Assembly: GCA_003864495.1 (NCBI GenBank)
Contig: PEDN01001352.1
Coordinates: 1,674,001 to 1,738,000 of the forward strand
Direction of reading: 5' to 3'
Length of the DNA stretch: 64,000 nucleotides
From: Nemopilema nomurai
Lineage: Eukaryota > Cnidaria > Scyphozoa > Rhizostomeae > Rhizostomatidae
Shown here one piece after another: positions 1 to 11,159 of the stretch. The first letter of the stretch is position 1. The number at the start of each line of letters is the position of its first letter. The notes beneath the pieces are model-generated. The model did not search any database. It was not told the origin of the DNA and saw only the letters and a program-made list of their open reading frames with translations. The position numbers were made by a program, and so were the translations under genes.

Positions 1-2463
1 CAAGCACCCTCAAGGCATTGCGACCCTTCTGTTCTCGGTTTCAAGCCCATCACAAACCTTAATCCTTGCATCAACCATCTGGCCCCAGTTGAGGACCCTT
101 TGGCATTTTAAACTGTAAATACACAATGAGAACAGTAGCGGCGTATTTGGAGGATTGCAGTTCCATGTGCATCATATTTCCACGGTAACCGCTCTTATAA
201 ATATCCGGTGTTAGCTTTGCCTCTGTGGAACCTTTTAGGCAATCAGTTATCCTTTGTTTTAAGAGGAATGGTTAATAAGAAGTATTTTCATTACACGTTA
301 TCAGCGGGTTGTACATATTAATCATGTATGTTCTAAGTCATTTTGCATAGTGGAGGTGTTCGATCCTTGGGGTAAGGTGCTGGGCGTAAATATTGCTTAA
401 CCCCATCGTGCACTGCATGCTAAACTACGGTGCTAGAAAATGTGAAGAGGGTGTTCATGAAATAAGCAGTTGTAAATTTGAGGGGGCGCTCAAATGTCAC
501 AGCTATTAGGGAAAGCTACAAGACGTTGTTCGGGGTTGCATCATTGAAGAACTTTCTAGTTGTTGTCTCAACACAGCATATATTTGACCCAACTGAACGC
601 GGTTTTTAGAGATTTGCATTCGTGTGTCCATTGCATACCCTCTGTTTTCCAATCTGCAACATAATGAACTTGGAGCCCTGTTGAATTTTAGACTTTCGAC
701 CGGTTCTAATGAATTCTGCCCCAGACCCTTTTATGGCAGGATGCTAACTAGCTGTAATATGCGGTTTTTTCTTAGCTTAAAAAACGAAGTCGTAGTAAAA
801 TCACGCTGGTGTGTAATAAGGTATCTAATTCTAATGAACAAACAGCATTTTTATTGGGGAATGCTTTCACAGTTTATGTAGAATTGCACAATTTGTGGGA
901 TGGAAATACCATACAACTAAGAATTGTGCTATTAAACATTGATCATAACACCCGCAAAACAGTTGGTTTGCTAACCTCGTAGCAAGAACGCGCTTATGCG
1001 TTTAGGATTAAATCTTACGCACCAAAAACCCGGTGTTAAATGCGTGATTTCAATTGCATTGCGGGTCGCATTTTCAACCAAACGTTCTGGCAAAAATTGT
1101 AAGGAGAATCCTTACATCGAAGGAAAAAGTGGGCAGTGCAGCTAATGGGGACAGAATCAGACGATTCTCCATATTCCCCATGGAATGATTATCCTTGTCA
1201 GACCAAACTGCACTTTGAAAAGTGGATTCAAAAGAGTAAATCGTAAATAAGTGTTTTCAAGGTGTGGAGAGAATGTTCACAAATGCTTTGCCGTCCGTGT
1301 GAACGATAGATATAGTTTTAGCAACGTGTAAATTTTGTACATACAATGCAGGTTTTCTTTGCATCTACAGAGTTAGGAAGATTTGATATTCGTTTTGGTA
1401 TGTCAAGCAATGGTCTTTCTTTCAAAATGTTTGTGGACCTTAGCTGTCCCTCCTTAGACCTCCTCAATTTCATGAATGTTTCCTAAAGCTCGATCGGTTT
1501 TCCAGTCCCTTTCCCTCCTACGAAAGCTCCTCTCCTCTAAAGTTATGCACGTATTAAATATAGCATCATATATATATATATTTTTCCATACCACAGAAGA
1601 AGCTTATGAAAGTTTGTGAAAGTTGTAAAAGTGTTTATTTCAACCACCCCCTTTGAGATTTGTTTGTATTGCTTGTTTATTTCCAGATTTGCTGGACAAA
1701 GTTTAATGTAAGAAAGATTGCTGCTCGGTTAATGGTGATCATTATTGTCGTATAGTAATAAGTAACTTGCTAAGTGTACAAAGTTAGGGTTGGTGATGTA
1801 TTGGGAAGACGACTTTTTAATGCATGTGAAATTACCCTCGGTTGCCCCTTTTCAGTCCTCGACCCGCCTTCAGACGTCAAACTTGATGGGTGTGTCGTAA
1901 GGTATTGCTAACATCATTTGTCCAGGTGACCTGTAGGTAACCCAGTTACTCTAAGACACTTTGCATGTCTTTTTTATTACCATGTGTTATTTGTCATCGT
2001 CGCTATTATCCTGTTATGTTGGTAGTCATTTCTGAAGTTTCCTTCGTTACAGTGGGCTATGTTGTGATTTTATATACGTATGCGCTAAATGTTTGTCTAG
2101 CACATTATCTAGAAGGTATAAGTTATAACACGTCATAAATGGATTTGTCTGCGTTTTATTCTGACTGCTTCTCTGCACTCGTTCTTGGATTGTCGCATTC
2201 GAAAGAAAAGTAAATCGAAGACACAGTCCCACCAGACTCTATTCATTCCTGGAACCTTGAGAACGCTTTCATAGTTTTCTGGAAAGATGTCCATGGTTGA
2301 AGAAATTTACGCTGTAATTACCAATATGCAGTCGATTTTAATCTAAGCGGAATGAGTTTTCTTGAGCGGGTTGGACTTCAAAGAAATGACCTTATAGTTG
2401 CCCGAGTTCACTGCAGCTTTTCAAGGCGGACGTAGAAAAGAGTAAAAGAGATGCAGGCACATA
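1..2463. other. Non-genic flank, no supported gene
   Basis: No open stretch here has coding character, family resemblance or good splice sites. The longest open frames are short, and several begin only with non-ATG triplets. A short TA run lies near 1566-1582. I see no tRNA, rRNA or CRISPR-like array. Confidence 0.5.
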
Positions 2464-2991
2464 GGCGTAGTTTACACGAGCAAGTTTTCTATGACAATTT
2501 TTGTTTGCTCGTGTAGATGAGGTCAATTTGAGCTCATATGACAATTTTTCATATGACAAGTGTACGTACAGCTTTTATTTGCCATATGAAAAATTGACAC
2601 ATGTGAAACTTGCTCGTGTAAACGCTTTGACAAGTTGCCCTCAGACCTCGCATGACACAACGCAAGCATTTTTCGTGCCATTTATTTTTCGTTGCAATGG
2701 CCGCCAGACTGATTTGGACAGATCAAGCCACATCTACATTGTTAGAAGCCCTTCGGAGTCGCGAATTTATTTATCAAGGTCAGGCTAGCCCACATAACTG
2801 AGCAAATTTCGCTGGCGAAATCCATTGTCTTCAGAACGAAAACGTGTCAAGGAAACTTGCTGCTCATCCACATGAGCAAATACATTTGACAATTAAAAAC
2901 TTGTCAAATATCCATCTACACAAACAAGGAAACTTGTCAAAGAAAATTGTCATAGAAAATTGTCATAGAAAATTGCTCGTGTAAACTACGC
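2464..2991. mobile_element. Small foldback/MITE-like element with terminal inverted repeats
   Basis: The ends are 19-bp perfect inverted repeats, GCGTAGTTTACACGAGCAA at 2465-2483 and its complement at 2973-2991. After one differing base they continue as TTTTCTATGACAA. The same ACACGAGCAA motif recurs inside: GCTCGTGTAGA near 2509 and ACTTGCTCGTGTAAACGC near 2616. The element therefore looks nested or built of several foldback arms. Flanking TA dinucleotides (2462-2463 and 2992-2993) could be a target duplication, but two bases are weak evidence. A 95-codon open frame at 2501-2788 lies inside, starts without ATG and resembles nothing known to me. A non-autonomous DNA transposon is the best reading; the superfamily is not determined. 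Confidence 0.7.
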
Positions 2992-4689
2992 TATATTCTG
3001 ACTGAAAATGTAAATCAAACGCGTGGCTTTAAGACAAAGCAATGTTTGCTGTGGCATCCGCAATAGAAGTTTTTACCTTATCATCGAATCTTCTGTCTAA
3101 TGCATAGTACATTACGAATCCTCATGGCAACATTCTTCTTGGGATCTTTCCTGTTTTGAGCAAATCTCAACCCTCAAAAATATATTGATAATGAAGAAAA
3201 AGCTGTTATGATTTTCCAAAAATTTAACCAGAGTGCTGTGATGCGATACTTAGGTACAAGATGTGCTGAAATAAAACTAGATTAATAAGTTGAAACCATA
3301 GTATTCCAGGGCCAAGAATTCATTGTAGTACCGGAACGATAGATAAATTGATTAATTAGGATAGATAAACATTTAGGGATTTCACAGCGTCCGTATCAAC
3401 CTTTTCCCCTTTTTGAAATTTTCCTGTGTCTGGGTTTCTGGATTTGCAGTGCTTTTGAGGAGAGACATTTTCGTTAATACAGTTGCATCTCAACGCTACC
3501 TATCGTCAATCAAAATAAATGTCGTTTCATTCCAACAAGATAATTGAAACAATCGCAGGTGCTTTTCGTGCTTCTAAAATGAAATTTATGGTTAAATTTC
3601 CTTACCAAAGCTCTCAGATTTCTTATGGCTTTCTTCCGCGTATATCTAGAGGCAGAGCTATCAAATTGACGTATAACTGGTTAAAAATTGCGTTCCCAGC
3701 GAACGTAACATTAAAATGACGCTTTGATAACATAACAGCAGGCACCGTGGAGCGTTGCGAAAAGTGGGGGGTCTAAAAAAAGTGGGGAGGGGGCTAAAAC
3801 CATTTAAAAAGAGGCTTTATTGGTGATTTATAACTTATCATTTGGCATTTTTTGCAAAAACTGGGATGGGCTAAAGCCCCCTCAATCGAGGGGGGCTTAT
3901 TTAAAGTTTGTAGTTCTAAGGTGGGGGCTTATTCGAGGGGGGATTTTTCGAGGGGGGGCCAATTCGAGGATTTACGGTAGTGATTGGTGAACGGATTTAA
4001 CCCGTATATTTTCATGTGAAAACGAATTGATGGAGACATAATCTGAAAACGGTACATTTGGCCTCCGAAGACGCAATTATATTGCGAAGGCGCTTCTCTG
4101 CTCAAAACGAGGCTTGCTCGTTTTCAATTTCTTGTGCAATGGCGTTTCATAGAAGCATGGATGACGGTCGAAGTGACATTATTTCAAGTTTTTGTACCTT
4201 TAAATCAAGTAGAAGTGTCAAGCAAATTCATGTCAAAAGTTGAGTGAACAGTTTTACAGAAATGGATGCTCTATGTTAAGACATGGCGAGTGAAGTGTAA
4301 TTAAACAGCTGGAAATTTGGGCCAACGTCAAAGCTCTGGGTTGCCGAAGGATCTCCACCACATTTACTTCATGCTTTGCTTCTTTACATTCAGCAAGGCA
4401 CAAGGCTACCCGTTTAATTGAACGACTGGCAGCTAAAAATTTACGTGTTAGGAAATTCTAAGCAAGATACTCTTTGATTTGGTATTACTTAGCCATTAAA
4501 CTTTTGCTCAGGAGAAGGAACGCATGCGAGAGACGTGGTACTTGTGACTCTTAATTCTTTGGACACATACACTGGGGCTACCTGAGTGGTTTCAGCCACC
4601 CTTCAAATCGAGAGAGTTCAGGTTGGAAAGTCAGGGTGAGGATAAGGCACGGGAGACTTGTTAGAAAGGTATTAAGAATCCTGTGCATG
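2992..4689. other. Upstream region of EIF1AD
   Basis: Apart from the G-rich repeat at 3765-3976 no gene or strong motif is seen. The transcription start of EIF1AD must lie here or in the 5' leader just before 4690, but I cannot place it. Open frames at 3519-3719 and 4058-4243 are short and unsupported. Confidence 0.35.
3765..3976. repeat. G-rich dispersed repeat (TTCGAGGGGGG motif)
   Basis: This stretch is made of GGGGGCT, TTATTCGAGG and GGGGGG blocks and ends with TTCGAGGATTTACGG. The complementary theme (CGCCCCCTCGAATAAA, GATAAACG) occurs in a USP34 intron at 37190-37560, so this is probably a dispersed repeat family rather than local low complexity. No coding potential is evident. Confidence 0.55.
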
Positions 4690-7453
4690 ATGTCAAAGAC
4701 GACGAAAAGAAAACACGTCACCAAGGAAGCACTAACAGAGTATTATGTACCTGAAGGAGAAGAGGAAATTGTAAAGGTATTTGAAGTAGGATTAATGCTG
4801 AATAATATGTTTAATTGGCATTTAAAGTATGTATTTATACTTTTCCAAAGCAATTGTGTTGTGATTTAAGCAATAGCTTGTTGTTTCTACTGGTCACTGA
4901 TAAGGTGCCATGATCAGTTTCATATTATTGAGAGCTTCTGGGGAAGTTGTCTTCAAAACCTTAGCAAAGAACCACTTTTGTTAATGTCACTAATAAGAGT
5001 TGTCTATGGCTTAAAAATTGATGAGGTTTGAGAAATACTTGTGAAAAGAGCATCACTCACATTAACAACACAAGTTGTATAATGTGGAATTGTAACTAAA
5101 GCCATTAAATGTTTATCTGATCTTTTCCTTGCATTATGTAGAATCTATACCTTCTTAATTGCAATTGATTTCAAAGTTTTTTGTCTAGATAATTGCAGGA
5201 AGAGGAAATAATCTTCATGAAGTAGAATCTGCTACTGGAATAAAATTTCTTGTCAGCATGCCATCCAAATTCAGAAAAAATCTATGGGTAAAAAGAGGTG
5301 AGTATCCGCCATCAGCTAAAAAATATAATAAAAACAATTTTAAGAGTAATTTTCTTCTTGATGGGGTAAGACACTTTGTTAGACAAGTAATTATTGTATG
5401 TAGTAATTTGTCCACTTGTCCACATAATTTGTCCACATAGGCACACTTCATTGACCAGACAATGCCCTCTCTTTTGCTAAACCATACAAAAGTACCCCTT
5501 TAAAACCCAAAAGTTCCCATTTCAAATAAAAGTTGGGATTGGTCATGTGCCCTGCCCCCTCCAATTTTTAGATGCTTTCTACATCCCTTGCAAATTTGTG
5601 TTCCCTAAGAAATTGTTGGCAATATTGTTGATGCTTGAGTATTTGTTCTGTTTGTAGGTGACTTTGTTGTTGTAAATCCAATTAAAGAAGGAAATAAAGT
5701 ACTTGCAGAGATTGTGTACATCCTTTATGCCAAACAAATCAAATATTTGCAAAGTGAAGGACTATGGTTTGTTATTTTCTTTTGATTCTGGCATCTTTTA
5801 TTTTTCTCATTTTTCTTATAATTACATTTTATATTAGAACACCTTTTTTGTTGAATAACAACCATAAACAGAACTGTAATTTGATAAATCATGTAAATAT
5901 TTCATTTGAATTTCAGTGATCACACACTTGATAAAGTTGGCATTGGTTTTCATCTATACTATCTCATAATGTTTCAGGCCTAAACAATTTAAAGATGAAG
6001 ATACTCAACAAGAAGAAAATTCAAGGTATGGCATTAAAACTTTTGTTTTTGCCAATTTTTGTCCTTGTCACATTTTTAAGAAATGTGGGCAAATCATTAA
6101 TATAACTTTGGGTGCAAGAGGGTTAATCAGATTGTCAAATTTTAAGGAATGATTATTAATGCTTTGTAGAAAATCATTAAGGTTACGGTAAAGGTTTTCT
6201 TGACGAAAACATCCATTTCTTGATTACTTCACTTTCTGATAGCCGAATTAATAAGATACACAATGATACCATGTTTGAAGCTAGATGAAGTTTTGAAAAC
6301 AGGGGAAAATCCCGTATAAATGGAGGTTCCCATAATTTCCTTATCAAAGTTTCTAGCAGTGGTTTGTTGTACTTATTTAAAGATGCTAATTGATCTTAAA
6401 GCCTAAACTACTTGACCCGGATTACATAGTTGGTAACATGATCTGATGTGTATCTTGCAAGTGGGATCAGTAAAATCCCGTTTTCTACGGACTCAAAATT
6501 CCTCTACATACAGGTAGGAAAAAGCTATTTTGTACCCAAGGAACCAATCAAAGTTCGAATTCGCACACCACCAGGGTGGGTGTTGGGCAAACAGTGTATC
6601 TCAAAATTTTTTATTTGCTCTGGTCCGTCTTTTATACCCAAATACAGCTGCGGGAGGGCGGAAAAATTGTTTGCTAATTTTTGACAGGGTATAGTTTCAA
6701 GAAGAGGAGGAATTTAAAAAATTTGAGACACTCTTTGGTAGCTTAGGATCTGCACTTCCTGCTGGTATAAGTCAGATTTTGTTACCTCAAACGCAAGGGT
6801 ACAAAATAGCCTTTGAAGGTGGTACACTTTTTGAGCAATGATATGTAGTTTACCCAGATTCCTTGAACAGTTTAGCCTTTAGGAAGGAAAAACCAGTTTT
6901 CTTGTTAAAAACGTCTAACCTGAAGCCAAATGGCCAAAATTCTGAGACTGCCAAAGGATGTGATATTCGCACAAGTGACAAAGAATTTAATAACTGGTTG
7001 GATATTAAGAATTAGGACTTATGAGGCAAAATGCCCATGAACAATCTGCACATGTTAGAAAAATTATGACACATTTGACATTTAGCTAAAATCTCTCATT
7101 GGTACCTAGTATTTACTACTGATTGTCACTATTGTTACATTTGGGACACTGAATTAATTTTTTTCTTTAATGCTTTCCCTATTTTATCAAGGCCAAATGC
7201 AAATGATGAAGATTCTGAAAATAGTCCTGATGAAGATAGTGATGATGAACTTTTGTTCAAGAATCCAAATAGAAGGGAATTTGATCTTGTTAATGATTCA
7301 GAATCATCTGAAGATGATGATTCATGCAGTGATGATGGCAAAGACGATGGTGGTCAGACATGCAAAACAAATGGAAAAGTGAATGAAAACAACCAGGTGT
7401 TTGAGAGTGAAAGTATCTCACAAAAACTGGGGTCTCTATCTTTCAAAAGTTAG
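4690..7453 (+). CDS. EIF1AD: EIF1AD, eIF1A-domain RNA-binding protein, complete
   Basis: Five coding exons: 4690-4776, 5189-5297, 5658-5766, 5978-6025 and 7192-7453. They join in phase and total 615 nt, giving 204 residues. The start is the second of two adjacent ATGs (4687 and 4690), chosen because [13 protein letters not shown] matches the family's N terminus. Residues about 5-95 form the eIF1A-like OB fold. Hallmarks are [28 protein letters not shown] and the tryptophan in SEGLWPK. The C-terminal 95 residues are acidic and serine-rich ([15 protein letters not shown]), as in vertebrate EIF1AD, followed by an [11 protein letters not shown] block. The family is known as nuclear RNA-binding relatives of translation factor eIF1A. 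At exon 2 an acceptor 10 bases upstream of the more obvious one (TCTAG at 5184-5188) is required to keep phase. Intron 4 is 1166 bases and may hold an insertion. The 3' end faces the sulfate-donor transporter gene. Confidence 0.93.
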
Positions 7454-8809
7454 CTTCTATTCATAATTGCAGTCATGGAACCTTTTTTATTACCTTAATT
7501 AAGCAATGTCTTTGTAATTTACTTTAAATAATCTTAATTTAGGTCATTCTTTTTGAGAGCTACAGTTGGATAAAGAGAATAGTTTATTTATGATGAATGC
7601 TGAATGTATCACTAAAGATGTACCAGCTAAAAAAGTGCTGTGTGCTAGTTATAATTAATGAATCAAAATTTTTATCAGGTGATAAAAGTGGTATGTTGGA
7701 TGCCCTAAGTTCTTGTTTCAATTTTCATATTTGTGTTGGTTTCTGGATAAAAATTGAACCATTTGTCACCCTGATGTATAAAAAGGCTTAACAATTTGTT
7801 TTTTTTAAACTCTGTCACCTCAACTAAAATTCCCTAAACTTTTCATTCTTTTCATTTTGTGCATTCTAACAACTGTTCAGTGGAATGAGGACAAAGATGT
7901 TTGTGTCTATGCACACAGAAATTATTTCACCCTGTACAGTTGACGTATTAAGCAAACCAACTAAGCATGCAGTGTCTCTGTCTTTTCTCATACATTTATT
8001 TGCCACAGTATGCCACCTTTCAAGAGGCAATTTTATCCCTATTATTAAGTCAAAGAAGCTGCAGGTTATGTTATGCTGGGCTTATCCAGTCTTATCTCAA
8101 GCCAGGGTAGCCACAATTCAAGGCTAAATTCGAAACAAAGACTTTGGAAAACAATCTACATTGGTTACAGGATGTTAGACTAAGACCTGGAGACTACAGC
8201 TGCAAATCGGTTGAAACCATGCCCAAAACCACATACATCTTGCCTTATTGTCTACCATCTTTACCATTGAACACCATCATGTTTTCTGTGTTCAACTGTG
8301 TGCATCCATCTTTAAACAGCATTGTTGAAATAGTTTAGATATCTGTTGTTTTCACCACTGGCTTCCGACAACTGACAACCACATTTTTACCAGTTTCAAA
8401 GGTTACCAGTTTATTAGAAAATTTGGAAAAAGCAAACAGGTAATAAATCCCAATTAATAATTAAGGACAACAGTTTCAATCTGTTGCTGGAATTTCAGTA
8501 CCAAGACACCACGTGAATGTGTGCAAAACAGTTCAGAGAGCCTAAGGCTTTGGACATGATAACAAAGCTTTTTGACAACATGTTGCTCAGGCTTATAGAG
8601 GCTTGGTAAAGTAAACATTCTAATGCAATAAGCATTAGTGCAACAAGAATAACAAACAAGTTATATCTGTGTTGAATATTTGCAAGAAATATCTATAACA
8701 TAATGTACTAAAGGTCTAAGTATATTAATAATGCAAAATGTAATATATTAATTTACATTTTCGACTAATAAAATTTCACCCACGAGTAAACATTGATATT
8801 TACAGGTTT
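7454..8809. other. Convergent intergenic / 3' UTR region
   Basis: This lies between the stop codons of two converging genes and probably holds both 3' UTRs. On the minus strand an AATAAA (complement at 8410-8415) lies about 400 bases after the transporter stop and is a plausible polyadenylation signal. I find no equally placed signal for EIF1AD. Open frames at 7597-8338 are unsupported. Confidence 0.4.
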
Positions 8810-10957
8810 TTAAACTTTAGGGTCCACCCTTCTCTGCTTTATTCTCTTTATTCTCCATTTTGCATAAATCTGCAAAACTAGTGCCAGAAATACAACGAGT
8901 ATGCCAATGATTGCTTGAGGTGCAAGGTAATGGTGATATATCATGCAGGATAAAAGCATGCTGAACATTTGCCTTGTGACCATTATGCAAGTGAAGACTA
9001 AAGGTCCAAAAGTTGCAATGGTATAGAATATAAAGAGTTGACCAATGGCAGATGCAAGAGATATCACCATTGCATGGTAACCAAAATCTGCATGTTGATA
9101 AATGAATCTGACTGAAAGCATCATGCCACCATTTTGAATTAAAGAGACACCTGTGAACAAACTGGAAAAAACATTGGTGCCAAACATCACTTGGAGAGAT
9201 GTGAGATGATGTGTAGTAATTATTCTTGACTGCCAATTTGAGGTGAAACTGTCAAACACCATATAGCCAAGCATCAGGCAAAGGCCAGAAACACTTGTTG
9301 ATGCTGAATTATGTTTCCCAGATGCCACTGATAACAAGAACAAAGAGACACCAACTGAGATCAGTCCTGCAATAAAATACTCATAGTATTGGTATGACTT
9401 TTGTGAAACAAGTTTTCCCATCAACATTACTGGAATCATCTTTGAAGCTTTTCCAAGGACTTGTGTAGGAAAACTAACATACTTCAGAGCTTCATACTGG
9501 CACCAACTGCTCAAAATATTGGACAATGATGAGTAAGAGTACAAGTAAAAAGGCAAGCTGTGCTTCCCTTGTCTCTTTACTGCCAAACAAAACCCAGACA
9601 ATACCATAGCAGAAAGCCTGTTCATGAACACAAGAAACTCAGAATGCTTGAATCGCTCTGCATTGCTGTCTTTGCCATACTTTTTTGTCATGACCCTTTC
9701 TTGCAAAATGCCCCAAGTTAGGTAGGCAGCTTGTAAACCTATGGCACATAAAAAGAGTCTCATGCCAACACTGACAAATGACTGTTGCTGTGTTTTGGTC
9801 TGATTTCTATTCCCAGCTTCAACATCTCCATCATCTGATATATTTTCTTTCTCTCCAGAACCAAAAACACAGAACCTGACAACCTGGAACAAGCATCCAC
9901 TCCCTGTAAAAACATTTTAAGTAGATGTGTGAGTAAAATGTGGCAAATGTTTCACATAGCTTTACTGCAATAACTTTCAAAACTTGGCACTCTTAACTGC
10001 CACCAATCAAATTGTAGACAAGTTGGCTTGAAAAGTCTCTCTATGCATAAATCTTTTGAAATTCTACAGCATAATGAAAAAACTGCAAATATTCTTGATT
10101 GGTTTTGAAAAATTACTTTTATCAAAACCATGAAATTCTTCAAACATTACACTTTTAAGACCTTTTTAAGCATTTTAATTTGCACTTTAGCTACTTACTA
10201 TCACCCAATGCATGAAGGGCCTATTAAAAAAAACTCTCTTGATATGGGCCCATTATTATACATGACTCTAGTAAGGCTGCAAGCTAATGATAGCAAAAAG
10301 GGGAAAGGTTGGTCTTAATAAATCTGGGTGTCTTTTCTATGCATCCCAGAACCTTTATTGACAGGTCTATTGGTATTAAATAAGTCAGCTTAATAAGCGA
10401 TTCAGAATGACTCAAAGTGTGTTTCGATTTCAACTATGAAGCAAGGGTTTTGTGATAACTTGCAGCTCGATCATGTCGCAGCCTGCTTGCTTAGGGATAA
10501 TAAATTGTTAAGGGCTTTTGGGAAACATCAATAATTTTCAAGGCCACTTTTCTCAGTGAAACATCTTTCGATGGAATTGTGTTCAATTTGAAGAAGAGAC
10601 AGAATAATCTTCACCGTTTTTTTCATTGAAGTTTGAATATTTTGCCATCCGAATTATGACCATTCCAGGGACTAGTATTGTTGAGTACCCAATAAGATTC
10701 CAAATAAGGCTGCTCAGCCAATCATCATCAGAAAATTTACGCTGGTAAATGTAGTGTTTGTGTCCTTTATGTTCTTCATTGATCATGGCTGCTTTGTCAA
10801 ATGATCCAGTGGGTTTCTTGGTTTCGGGCGCTCGCTGCGAATTTGCTTCTGAAGTTTCTCCGGCAGTTGCAATACTCACCAACAACACACCAATAAATAT
10901 GCAAAAAAATGCCCGCTTTGAAACTGTTGTAGATCTAGCAACTAGTATTGAAGTCAT
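8810..10957 (-). CDS. SLC35B2: PAPS transporter 1 (SLC35B2-type), complete
   Basis: Two coding exons on the minus strand: 10957-10615 and 9903-8810. They join in phase 1 (G plus GG, glycine) to give 478 residues. The first in-frame ATG, 10957, follows an upstream TAA. The first exon encodes a signal/anchor-like hydrophobic stretch (FFCIFIGVLLVSIATAG) and a membrane segment after WNLIGYSTILVPG. The second exon carries the nucleotide-sugar-transporter fold with family motifs QAAYLTWGILQERVMT, SSWCQYEALKYVSFPTQVL, KASKMIPVMLMGKLVS, FDSFTSNWQ and GQLFIFYTIATFGPLVFT. The family imports 3'-phosphoadenosine 5'-phosphosulfate from cytosol into the Golgi for sulfation of glycans and proteins. The related SLC35B3 is excluded by the close match to the B2-type central block and N terminus (…CVFG before the first conserved helix). 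The basic tail IKRIKQRRVDPKV suits a cytosolic C terminus. Confidence 0.93.
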
Positions 10958-11159
10958 TTTAACTTTCGGGACAAAAGAACATTTCAACGACAGATCTCGT
11001 GTCACTTATTAACCTGTGTGAAATCACACCCGCGAAATTTGGCTGGTGAGCGTGTTGTCATTTCCAACCTCGCTTCTGCTGTTGAAAACGAGAGCGGTCA
11101 CTACCAGAGCGGTCAGCAATTGTCTTTCCTCTTGTTTGTCGCTCAAAGTTTAAATCCAG
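10958..11159 (-). promoter_or_regulatory. Probable promoter region of the PAPS transporter gene
   Basis: This is the sequence directly 5' of the transporter start. It is less AT-rich than its surroundings, with several CG dinucleotides and a direct repeat of AGAGCGGTCA at 11091-11100 and 11107-11116. No TATA box is obvious. The assignment is positional only. Confidence 0.3.

Noticed and set aside
624..881. 85-codon open frame on the plus strand
   Set aside because: Starts at a non-ATG triplet, resembles no family and has no splice or promoter support; expected by chance.
6448..6684. Open frame in the last intron of EIF1AD
   Set aside because: Non-ATG start and no family; possibly part of an inserted repeat, but no ends could be defined.
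8817..9236. 139-codon open frame overlapping the PAPS transporter
   Set aside because: Alternate-frame shadow of the transporter exon; composition is not protein-like.
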